Of a DNA stretch of 7,569 bases, positions 1 to 6,153 are shown piece by piece (within the stretch, counting starts at the first letter, position 1; every line of letters starts with the position of its first letter). Position numbers and translations under genes: made by a program. The notes below the pieces were generated by a model, which worked only from the letters and a program-made list of their open reading frames with translations, searched no databases and was not told the origin of the DNA. This DNA is from Oligoflexus sp. (GTDB taxonomy: Bacteria > Bdellovibrionota_B > Oligoflexia > Oligoflexales > Oligoflexaceae): contig JASLCY010000023.1 of assembly GCA_030151925.1 (NCBI GenBank), positions 1-7,569 of the forward strand, in the 5' to 3' direction.

Positions 1-1
1 T

Positions 2-91
2 GTCGGGATCAAGGACAGCGGGACATTGGTTGAAGACTATGCGGAGAAATACAACCTTTGGCGCGAGCAGAGCAAAACACAACCATCTTAA
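2..91 (+). CDS. C-terminal end of an unidentified protein (partial)
   Basis: An open frame enters from the left edge and ends at the TAA at 89-91, giving 29 residues that start VGIKDSGTLVEDYAEKYNLW and end in SKTQPS. The composition is like a soluble protein with a charged, hydrophilic C-terminus, and no membrane segment is visible. I do not recognise the family. The frame overlaps the start of the downstream pseudouridine synthase by 34 bases in another frame, which suggests translational coupling and a shared transcript. The main support is the protein-like composition and the fact that the downstream gene needs a start inside this frame. It could be a chance open frame because so little of it is present. 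Confidence 0.5.
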   Translation, partial: VGIKDSGTLVEDYAEKYNLWREQSKTQPS

Positions 92-1083
92 CGGTTTCGG
101 ACGCGGATTCAGGTCGGCTTGACCAGTATCTCGCCCGCGAGCTTTCTTCCCACAGCCGTTCAACCCTGCAGAACTGGATACGCGCAGGCCTGGTCCTCGT
201 CAACGGGGCCAAGGCCAAGAGCGGTTTTGACCTTTCACCGGGCGACGTCGTGGAAATTCACCATGTGTCGCAAAACAACAACAGTGACATGGTCCAGCCG
301 ACTATTCCCCTCAATATACTCTATGAAGACGATGCCATTCTGGTAATCAATAAACCAGCTGGCCTCACGATCCATCCGGGCGCCGGCACGCACGGGCAGC
401 CGACGGTTGCCGGAGCCTTCCGCGCCTACATGGGGTCAAAGGCCCTGCCCGGCGATGAAGATCGTCCCGGCATCGTGCATCGCCTGGACAAGGAAACGAC
501 GGGCGTGATGGTGCTGGCGAAGACGACCGAAGCCCTTCGCCATCTCGCGGCCCAGTTCAAGGAAAAGTCGAACTTCCGCGAATACGTGACCTTGCTCGAC
601 GGCGTCCTGCCCGAGGACGAGGTGATGATCGAGAGTTATCTCCATCGCGATCCGCGGCACAGGCTGCGTTTCGCTTCGATGAGCCCCGAGGAATATATGA
701 TCGAGCAGGGCTCGGGCAAGGATATGCAGGGCTATCGTTATGCGAAATCCTTTTTCGCGAAACGCAAGGTCTACGGCAATCGCCTGACCCTCGCGACCGT
801 GCGCCTGAGCACGGGCCGGACCCATCAGATCCGCGTCCATGCCCGCGAGCTCAAATGCGCGGTGGTCGGCGATAACCTCTACGCGCCTACGCTCCGCCTG
901 CCGAAAGGCTTCGCGCCCGAGGTGAGGGATGCCTTGGAGGCGGTCGACCGTCAGCTCCTGCACGCTCGCCGTTTAGGAATCGTTCATCCTGTGGACGGGC
1001 GTCGCCTGGCTTTCGAGGCCCCTCTACCTAACGAGTTCAGAAGCGTGTTAGAATTATTAGAAAAGTACAATATCGCCTCCTAG
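58..1083 (+). CDS. RluA/RluD-family 23S rRNA pseudouridine synthase
   Basis: Predicted cytoplasmic enzyme that isomerises uridine to pseudouridine in ribosomal RNA. It has an N-terminal S4 RNA-binding domain (about residues 17-70) and an RluA-type catalytic domain (about 85-325). The catalytic motif HRLDKETTG is at 141-149, with the catalytic Asp at 144. The downstream family motifs GRTHQIRVH (253-261) and LLHARRLGIVHP (300-311) are intact. The length of 341 residues is normal for RluD-type enzymes. The start is TTG at 58: the S4 domain begins soon after it, the first in-frame ATG would delete that domain, and a GGAG lies at 43-46 with 11 bases of spacing. The gene overlaps the upstream frame and lies 24 bases before the next gene, so it is probably co-transcribed with both. 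The S4 domain and motif favour RluD over RluA or RluC, but the target uridines cannot be read from the sequence. Confidence 0.93.
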   Translation: MARAEQNTTILTVSDADSGRLDQYLARELSSHSRSTLQNWIRAGLVLVNGAKAKSGFDLSPGDVVEIHHVSQNNNSDMVQPTIPLNILYEDDAILVINKPAGLTIHPGAGTHGQPTVAGAFRAYMGSKALPGDEDRPGIVHRLDKETTGVMVLAKTTEALRHLAAQFKEKSNFREYVTLLDGVLPEDEVMIESYLHRDPRHRLRFASMSPEEYMIEQGSGKDMQGYRYAKSFFAKRKVYGNRLTLATVRLSTGRTHQIRVHARELKCAVVGDNLYAPTLRLPKGFAPEVRDALEAVDRQLLHARRLGIVHPVDGRRLAFEAPLPNEFRSVLELLEKYNIAS

Positions 1084-1087
1084 TTAA

Positions 1088-1107
1088 TTACAATTAGAGA
1101 ATTGTAA
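1088..1107 (+). promoter_or_regulatory. perfect inverted repeat abutting a start codon
   Basis: TTACAATT (1088-1095) and AATTGTAA (1100-1107) are perfect reverse complements around the 4-base spacer AGAG (1096-1099). The right arm ends on the base before the ATG at 1108. AGAG is the only Shine-Dalgarno-like sequence for the next gene, so in RNA it would be held in the hairpin loop next to the start codon. As DNA it could be an operator half-site pair. No T-run follows, so it is not a typical terminator. The stem is AT-rich and weak. Its role is inferred. Confidence 0.5.
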
Positions 1108-2121
1108 ATGACTTCACTGTCTTTTTTCAAGACGATGTTTATTGATCTTTTCGCATTCTGTTCTGCCGTGACGCCAGCGCGGGCGGAAGACGAGGCGACG
1201 ACCCAGACCATACACGATAAGAACAGCGAGCTCGTCTTTCTCTTAGTCGACAAGGGCCGCATGAAAGCCGATCTCCTCACCTGGCCGGAGCTGGGCGAGA
1301 AGTCGGAGAAGCTGATCTCCTTCCGCATCGCGACGGGCAAGGAAGAGGGCGACAAACAAAAGTCCGGCGACAACAAGACCCCGGAAGGCATCTACTTCGC
1401 TAAAAGCATCATGACCCACGGCCTCCCGGCGAAATACGGCCCCGTGGCGATCCCCATCGACTTCCCGAATCCGCTCGATCGTTTCCAAGGCAAGACCGGT
1501 TACGGCATCTGGCTCCACGGCGTGGAGAACGACAGCCGCATCGAATCCGCGAAAGTCACCGAAGGCTGCGTGGCCTTCTATAATTCGGACATCCGTTCCC
1601 TCGCGCAATGGATGACGCCGGCGCAGACGGTGATCGTCATCGCGAAGGACGCGACCAAGGTGAATCGCCCGGACGACGTCGCGCAGGTGACGAAGCTCGT
1701 GGGCGAATGGGCCGAAGCCTGGAACGCGCGGGACATCGATCGCTACATGAGCTTCTTCATCCCGAACTTCCGCTCGGTCGACAACAAGAACCTCAAGCAA
1801 TACAAGAAGTACAAGGCGCGCGTGTTCGCGTCCTACACGAACATGTCGGTGGCCATGCACGACGTTCGGGTGTTCACGCACGATCGTTACGCGGTCGCGA
1901 TCATGAACCAGGACTTCCAGGGCGACGAGCGCTTCTCCGCGATCGGCCGAAAGGTCCTCTACTGGCAGCGCATCGATAACGGCGGCTGGAAGCTCTTCCA
2001 CGAGGAGTTCGATCCGACGCCCGTCCACTTCACGAACCTCTCGCGCGATAAGATCGCCAACATCATCAAGAATTCGCCGAGCACGAAGTACCTGATGGAA
2101 GTCCGGGAATCCAAGCTTTAA
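1108..2121 (+). CDS. exported YkuD-fold L,D-carboxypeptidase/transpeptidase with NTF2-like domain (Csd6/Pgp2-like)
   Basis: Predicted periplasmic peptidoglycan-modifying enzyme of 337 residues. Residues 1-26 look like a short, weak Sec signal peptide with cleavage after ARA-26. Residues about 40-180 form a YkuD (L,D-transpeptidase) catalytic domain: GKTGYGIWLHG carries the catalytic His137, and TEGCVAF carries the nucleophile Cys154, 17 residues later. Most YkuD enzymes read S/T-H-G-C here; this one reads T-E-G-C. Residues about 190-300 (from VTKLVGEWAEAWNARDIDRY to YWQRIDNGGWKLFHEEF) look like an NTF2/SnoaL-type domain. YkuD plus NTF2 is the layout of Helicobacter Csd6 and Campylobacter Pgp2, L,D-carboxypeptidases that trim tetrapeptides to tripeptides and determine helical shape. 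L,D-carboxypeptidase activity is therefore more likely than crosslinking, but this is inferred. It lies 24 bases after the pseudouridine synthase and ends at a strong terminator. Confidence 0.85.
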   Translation: MTSLSFFKTMFIDLFAFCSAVTPARAEDEATTQTIHDKNSELVFLLVDKGRMKADLLTWPELGEKSEKLISFRIATGKEEGDKQKSGDNKTPEGIYFAKSIMTHGLPAKYGPVAIPIDFPNPLDRFQGKTGYGIWLHGVENDSRIESAKVTEGCVAFYNSDIRSLAQWMTPAQTVIVIAKDATKVNRPDDVAQVTKLVGEWAEAWNARDIDRYMSFFIPNFRSVDNKNLKQYKKYKARVFASYTNMSVAMHDVRVFTHDRYAVAIMNQDFQGDERFSAIGRKVLYWQRIDNGGWKLFHEEFDPTPVHFTNLSRDKIANIIKNSPSTKYLMEVRESKL

Positions 2122-2140
2122 GACGGAAGCATTGAAACAA

Positions 2141-2176
2141 AAAAAGAGGCCAGAGGCGTGACGCCCCTGGCCTTTT
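2141..2176. terminator. bidirectional intrinsic terminator between convergent genes
   Basis: An 11-bp GC-rich stem pairs 2148-2158 with 2162-2172, with one A/C mismatch and the loop TGA. It is followed by TTTT on the + strand (2173-2176). On the left it is flanked by an A-rich run (2138-2147) that becomes a T-rich run when read on the - strand. It therefore suits both the + strand YkuD gene ending at 2121 and the - strand amylase gene ending at 2189. The T-run is longer on the amylase side. Confidence 0.88.
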
Positions 2177-2188
2177 CATTTGCTGCGT

Positions 2189-3595
2189 TCAGCGGTGGAC
2201 GAGCAGGCGATAGCTGCGCGCGGGGACGCTCAGGGTATCGTCTTGCGTCACGGACGAACGCGATACGAGGTCGTAGGCGTTCGAATCCGCGAAGACCTGG
2301 CCTATCAGGACGGACTTCTCCTCATCGCATTTGTTGATACCGAAGAGGCCTTGATCGCCGCGTTTCATGACGTAAACGCAGTCGTCCGCGTAGAGCATGT
2401 CTTCGCTTTGGCCCCAGACGTAGTTGTGGAACGTCACCATGTTGCCGATGATCTCGCTGCGGTGAGCGTGATCCCAGCGGTCGTCGATGAGGCCCGCGCC
2501 GCCTTTGGTCCCGAGGTCGGAGTACACGTAGGGAACGCCTTGCGCGCGGCCCAGGAGGAACGCGTAGGCGAGTTCCTCATCGGTCGGCTCGAGGATCCAC
2601 GAACGGAAACCGCCGTTGTTCGGGATATCGTGGTTCATGATGAAACCGACGCTGCGGTTCCAGCTCAAGGCGCGGTGGCCGCCTTCCATGCTGAGGGGCT
2701 CGAGGCTCTTCATCGATCCGCCGTAACCGAGCGCGTCTTGCAGCGACTTGCGGAGCGGGAAATCATAGAAGCTCATCGAACTCGTGCTGAGGTAGGGGTT
2801 GAGGTCTTTCTCGTAGGTCGAGGCGTCGGCGATCACTTCGCCGAACACGAAACGATTGCCGATCAGATCGGTCGTCAGGAGTTTGGGGAAGTAGTTCGGA
2901 TCCATGTGTTTCACCGCATCCAGGCGGAAACCATCGACGCCGTAGCCCACGAGGCGAGCGAGGAATTCGCGCTGGACCTGCAGGACGTGCGGTGAGTTCT
3001 GGTCGAGGTCGGGGAGGCCGGTGTCGCCGTCGCCGCCGCAGAGGCGACGATTCTGGACCTGCCAGGGATCGTTGTAATCGGAGATGCAGACGGCTTCATG
3101 ATAGTCGCTCGGTTGGAAGAGGGGGCCTTCCGCCGCGACCAGATCCTTCGCTTCCTGAGGCAGCGGCGAGGATTCGTTGGCCGTATGGTTCAGCACGGTG
3201 TCGACGATGATCTTGATGCCGTTCTGGTGAGCGACCTTGATCATCTGCTTGAATTCGGCTTCGTTGCCGAGCGGGCCGGAGATCATGCGGTAATCGACGG
3301 GCTGGTAGCGGGCCCACCATTGATCGGAGTCGATCGTGAGGTTGGGCGGAGACACGTGGATCTGCGCGTAGCCCATGGATTTCAGCAGGGGCATCTCCGC
3401 GGTGATCTGCGTGAAAGGATAGTTGAAGAGCTGAACGATGACGTCTTTAGGCCCTGCTTTAGCAGCGATATAGCTCGGAAGAGCCGGGCGGGAGGACGAG
3501 CCACTGATCTGGCTTTGGGGGGAGTTGCTACAGGCAACCCCCGTTGAAAGTAGGATGCCGACGGAGAGGGGGACAACAACAGTTTTCCAGGTCAT
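2189..3595 (-). CDS. animal-type GH13 alpha-amylase, lipoprotein
   Basis: Predicted exported alpha-1,4-glucan endohydrolase of 468 residues. Residues 1-21 look like a lipoprotein signal (STGVA before Cys22; Gly at -3 is not ideal), followed by a Ser-rich linker to about residue 40. The (beta/alpha)8 barrel begins at KDVIVQLFNYPF (50-61). SPPN (82-85), WWARYQPVDY (93-102) and NEAEF (111-115) are landmarks of animal-type amylases. Region I is VDTVLNH (131-137). Domain B is present (about 138-200). The catalytic residues are intact: nucleophile Asp226 in GFRLDAVKH, acid/base Glu253 in FGEV, and Asp323 in NHD. Asn136 and His230 fit the usual calcium ligands. A C-terminal beta domain holds Cys406 and Cys423. 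A strong GGAG (complement of 3601-3604) lies 5 bases before the ATG. It is the active-looking relative of the protein at 6154-7278. Specificity for starch or glycogen is inferred from the family. Confidence 0.94.
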   Translation of the reverse strand: MTWKTVVVPLSVGILLSTGVACSNSPQSQISGSSSRPALPSYIAAKAGPKDVIVQLFNYPFTQITAEMPLLKSMGYAQIHVSPPNLTIDSDQWWARYQPVDYRMISGPLGNEAEFKQMIKVAHQNGIKIIVDTVLNHTANESSPLPQEAKDLVAAEGPLFQPSDYHEAVCISDYNDPWQVQNRRLCGGDGDTGLPDLDQNSPHVLQVQREFLARLVGYGVDGFRLDAVKHMDPNYFPKLLTTDLIGNRFVFGEVIADASTYEKDLNPYLSTSSMSFYDFPLRKSLQDALGYGGSMKSLEPLSMEGGHRALSWNRSVGFIMNHDIPNNGGFRSWILEPTDEELAYAFLLGRAQGVPYVYSDLGTKGGAGLIDDRWDHAHRSEIIGNMVTFHNYVWGQSEDMLYADDCVYVMKRGDQGLFGINKCDEEKSVLIGQVFADSNAYDLVSRSSVTQDDTLSVPARSYRLLVHR

Positions 3596-4011
3596 AAGAA
3601 CTCCACGGGAACTAAGGGATTGGATTTACTGGTATTGTTCGAGGTTGAACACCCCAGTAAGCGGGCCTTTATCGGCATTTCCAGGGAATTACTTTAGGGA
3701 AAGTGAAAATATTTTTAAGGTCGGGAGGTTAGAACGCAAAATTGATTAAACGGTTCGGGGGTGGAGGACCGGTCTCGCGGCCAACTTCTTGGGAACGGAA
3801 TCCTAACAATTCATCACGAGCGATTTGCGCAAGGACTGAATTCTCAATCCAGTTGCTGCGGCCACGCTTGTTGTTTTTAACCGTATTTTATCGAGGCGGA
3901 TCGTTGTATCGCTCTCCTCCATGACTATATACTGACCCTGCACATGCTCGATAGGATCGCCAATCGAAAACTCGCGCCTTCTTAAGGATGCCGCCATGCT
4001 GCTTCGTGTGA
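3596..4011. other. gene-free gap between amylase and protease remnant
   Basis: These 416 bases hold the amylase Shine-Dalgarno sequence and probable promoter near the left end, then sequence with no open frame I can support. Short frames on both strands have no recognisable motif and no convincing ribosome binding site. Stops interrupt all three + strand frames before 4012, where the protease-like frame opens. The right part is the likely place for the decayed or deleted N-terminal half of that protease gene, but no clear TAAHC-type motif survives. Confidence 0.55.
3712..3739 (-). promoter_or_regulatory. candidate promoter of the amylase gene (weak)
   Basis: On the - strand, TTGCGT (complement of 3734-3739) and TAAAAA (complement of 3712-3717) are separated by 16 bases in the most AT-rich part of the region. 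They would give a leader of about 110 bases before the amylase ATG. Both boxes are imperfect and the call rests on position and composition only. Confidence 0.22.
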
Positions 4012-4803
4012 TCAGAATATTGTCACCGCCTTGTCGAGTTCGATGCGGACGTCGCTCCCGCCTGGATTCCGATATCGACCAAACCCGTCGTCATAGGGGA
4101 TAAATTAACGATTGCCGGCTTTGCCAGCCTGAAATGGGCTTACGGCACCAACCATGTCATCGATTTTTACCGGAATACCATGTTTAGGGTTATCGGCACT
4201 CTCTCGCCGAAGATCGCGGGGCAGGAAGGCACGAATTCCACGGTTCGTCCCGGTGATTCCGGAGGCGCGGCTTTACGTGAGGGGCAGCTCGTCGGCGTGA
4301 CCAGTGCGGATGATTCCGATGGAAGGGGATATTGGGTTAACCTCACCCATCCCGATATCAAGGCCTACCTCGATACCATGGCCGAAATGGGGGCCGACAT
4401 TCGTTACGACGGCGAAGGCACGATGCCCTGGGAAGAATGTTTCGACGTCAAAGCCGAGGATGAGCTCACGACGATCAAATTCGATGTTCCGCATACCAAG
4501 GTCACGAAGGTCACGGGCATCTGGAGCAACTGCTTCTGCGACGGCTGCCTGATGACGGACGGGAGAGGTTATCTCACGGGGCCGCTCGCGAGCGTTCATC
4601 CTGAATATAGTAACGTTCCAGACGGAGCTCTCCTGGTTTGGGGAGCGCAATATCGCCCCGATGATGCGCCCTACACCAAGGCCGGTTTTTGGCAAGGAAC
4701 GCCCTTGCCTCTGGCCGATATCAGTTTTAAGACTCAAATCAAAATGCACCATGCAGGGAATTACGCAAGCAACCAGGGCTTGCTGAAAGTGTGTTTTCAT
4801 TAA
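4012..4803 (+). pseudogene. remnant of an S1-family serine protease with a C-terminal extension
   Basis: A frame is open from 4012 (after a TGA at 4009-4011) to the TAA at 4801-4803. It reads like the second half of a trypsin-fold protease: VEFDADVAPAWIPIS, then GDKLTIAGFAS, then RPGDSGGA with the nucleophile Ser, then GQLVGVTS. The first usual start codon in frame is ATG 4180, which leaves 207 residues with the Ser at residue 27 and no catalytic His or Asp. A product from 4180 therefore cannot be a normal protease. In the neighbouring frame NIVTAL ends just where LVEFDADV begins, which suggests a one-base deletion near 4029-4031. After the protease part (to about residue 67 of the 207) comes an unrecognised extension of about 140 residues with Cys at 87, 118, 120, 123 and 205. 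The extension is undamaged. Alternatives are a sequencing error or a protein with a lost start but a retained C-terminal function. Confidence 0.68.
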
Positions 4804-4827
4804 AAAAAGGGCGCCCGAGGGCGCCCT
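4802..4827 (-). terminator. intrinsic terminator of the trypsin-like gene
   Basis: AGGGCGCCC (4808-4816) and GGGCGCCCT (4819-4827) are perfect complements, giving a very GC-rich stem. Read on the - strand it is followed by a run of seven T (complement of 4802-4808), a canonical intrinsic terminator 51 bases after the trypsin stop. Read on the + strand it lacks a T-run, so it serves the upstream protease remnant only weakly, if at all. The A-run begins inside that gene's TAA stop. Confidence 0.87.
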
Positions 4828-4877
4828 AAAGATCTTAACTTAATCGAATGACATGACCCTGAGAGGGACATCCATCC

Positions 4878-5912
4878 TCAGCTGCACCAGCCGAAGAGTT
4901 GGCACCAAGGATCGTTGCTGACGGATCCGTTGTTGCCGTTGTTCGAAGAACCGTTGTTGTTCGAACCATTGTTGCTGCCGTTATTCGAACCGTTGTTGCC
5001 TGGGAACGGAGAGTTCGAGCCGTTGTTCGAACCATTGTTGCCAGAGTTCGAAGAACCGTTGTCACCCGAGTTCGAGCCGTTGTCGGAACCGCTGTTCGAA
5101 GAACCATTGTCCGAGCCGCCGCAGAATGAACCGAGGCCGAGGTCAACGCCGGAATCGTCTTGTACCCAGCAGATGTTCGCAGACATCAGACCGTAGATAC
5201 CGCCTGTACCGCAAGAACCGCCGCGCGAAGTGATACCGTATACGCGCCATTCGCCAGACTTGAGTTTACCGTAGACGGGTCCGCCCGAGTCGCCGTTACA
5301 AGAATCTTTGCCGTTGCCGCCGATCGCGACTTCGCTTGCTTTGTCGTAGCCGAGAGCGCTGATCTTGCTGACGACAGGAGCGTCGACTTCATACTTGAGG
5401 CCGATCGCTGTGCTGCTGCGGAGACCGAAGCCTACGATGTGGCCGGTCGCGCCGACCGCGAGAAGTTCTTTTTGTTCTGCAGAGTCTGTCAGAACTTTTA
5501 CGTAGTCGGTTTTTTGGAGAGTCAACGGAGTCTTGAGGACAACGTACGAGATATCGTTGCCTTCGCCGCTTTCGCCTTGGTATTTAGGCGAGCTGGCGAT
5601 TTTCGAGACTGCATATTGGCCCGAGAAGTTGCCGCCGTCTTTACCGTCGCCAACATAGACTTTGATAGAAGAAGCGCTGCCGATGTTACAGTGGCCAGCG
5701 GTGATGACGACTGTTGGGGCGATTGCCGTACCCGAGCAGAAGATGCTGCCGTTTTGAGTCAGAGCGATCGTAGAAGGCCATCCGCCTGCAGCAACTTTCG
5801 TTCCGCCGTAGATTTTGCTTTCGCTATTTTCTTGGCCAGCTTGGCCGCAAGCAACAGAAACAGTAGCTAGGAACGCGAGGCTAACAAAGGTTTGGCTAAA
5901 TTTTCTTCTCAT
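4878..5912 (-). CDS. trypsin-like S1 serine protease lipoprotein with Asn/Gly/Ser-rich tail
   Basis: Predicted exported endopeptidase of 344 residues. Residues 1-21 look like a lipoprotein signal (TVSVA before Cys22). A short propeptide (22-33) ends in Lys33 before IYGG (34-37), the equivalent of the IVGG new N-terminus of trypsin. The triad is complete: His74 in ITAGHC, Asp120 in GNDISYVVL, and Ser209 in DSCNGDSGGPV. Asp203, six residues before the Ser, is the trypsin specificity residue, so cleavage after Lys or Arg is expected. Residues 265-332 are almost only Asn, Gly, Ser and Asp. They are followed by the 12-residue end NDPWCQLFGWCS with Cys337 and Cys343. AGAGGA (complement of 5919-5924) lies 6 bases before the ATG. 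It ends at its own terminator and is divergent from the gene at 6154. Its substrate is unknown. Confidence 0.94.
   Translation of the reverse strand: MRRKFSQTFVSLAFLATVSVACGQAGQENSESKIYGGTKVAAGGWPSTIALTQNGSIFCSGTAIAPTVVITAGHCNIGSASSIKVYVGDGKDGGNFSGQYAVSKIASSPKYQGESGEGNDISYVVLKTPLTLQKTDYVKVLTDSAEQKELLAVGATGHIVGFGLRSSTAIGLKYEVDAPVVSKISALGYDKASEVAIGGNGKDSCNGDSGGPVYGKLKSGEWRVYGITSRGGSCGTGGIYGLMSANICWVQDDSGVDLGLGSFCGGSDNGSSNSGSDNGSNSGDNGSSNSGNNGSNNGSNSPFPGNNGSNNGSNNGSNNNGSSNNGNNGSVSNDPWCQLFGWCS
4917..5120 (-). repeat. degenerate tandem repeat encoding the Asn/Gly/Ser tail
   Basis: Imperfect tandem repeats encode residues 265-332 of the trypsin-like protein. Units are built from codons for Asn-Asn-Gly-Ser and Asp-Asn-Gly-Ser, and TTCGA followed by A or G recurs eight times on the + strand. 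An SPFPG interruption falls near the middle. Repeats of this kind can expand and contract by slippage, which would change tail length in steps without breaking the frame when whole codons are gained or lost. Confidence 0.8.
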
Positions 5913-5994
5913 GCTCTTTCCTCTAAAACAGAAGTGAATGATCTGCTTTTGACTGTCTAGCCAGTTATCGAGGAATTTTCTATTTATCGAAACT

Positions 5995-6024
5995 AAACTA
6001 CCTGACGTCTTGCCTTTATGACAA
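5995..6024 (-). promoter_or_regulatory. candidate promoter of the trypsin-like gene (weak)
   Basis: On the - strand, TTGTCA (complement of 6019-6024, five of six bases of the -35 consensus) is followed after 18 bases by TAGTTT (complement of 5995-6000), a poor -10 box. It would give a leader of about 75 bases. The 241-base intergenic region must hold promoters for two divergent genes. I found no convincing box pair for the + strand gene at 6154. Confidence 0.22.
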
Positions 6025-6153
6025 ATTCTTGAGTGACACCCTGAAACCCTTGGCAGGCAGGCTATTTAGATTTACGGATTTATTCGTACGACCCGTTTCA
6101 GGCAAAGTATCGACAGGTCGGGAAATAAAATAATTTGTAACGAGTGGGCGCGA

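Noticed and set aside
436..963. Long - strand frame opposite the pseudouridine synthase
   Set aside because: It lies wholly antisense to a gene with clear family motifs; the open frame is due to GC-rich codon bias.
1243..2028. Long - strand frame opposite the YkuD-NTF2 gene
   Set aside because: It is antisense to a well-supported gene, rich in Arg, Val and His as GC-rich shadow frames are, with no recognisable motif.
2180..2995. Long + strand frame opposite the amylase
   Set aside because: It is antisense to an amylase with an intact catalytic triad; no motif and no ribosome binding site.
3846..3880. Short GC-rich patch reading VAAATL, vaguely like the VLTAAHC motif of S1 proteases
   Set aside because: The His and Cys are absent and frames break on both sides; the resemblance is too weak to call the lost catalytic His region.
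3803..3997. 64-residue - strand frame in the gene-free gap
   Set aside because: No Shine-Dalgarno, no recognisable motif, and it lies where decay of the protease gene is expected.
4915..5196. Open frame on the + strand giving a Leu/Pro/Glu-rich 93-residue product
   Set aside because: It is the antisense reading of the Asn/Gly/Ser repeat of the trypsin-like gene; its regular composition comes from that repeat.
5160..5870. Long + strand frame opposite the trypsin-like gene
   Set aside because: It is antisense to a protease with all catalytic motifs; no independent support.
6084..6091. TCGTACGA palindrome upstream of the amylase-like gene
   Set aside because: An isolated 8-base palindrome is expected by chance at this scale, and no second copy or promoter context supports an operator.
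6102..6136. TAAAAT and TAATTT as -10 boxes for the gene at 6154
   Set aside because: No -35-like sequence sits at a suitable distance; the best one (TCGACA at 6110-6115) is only 10 to 15 bases away.
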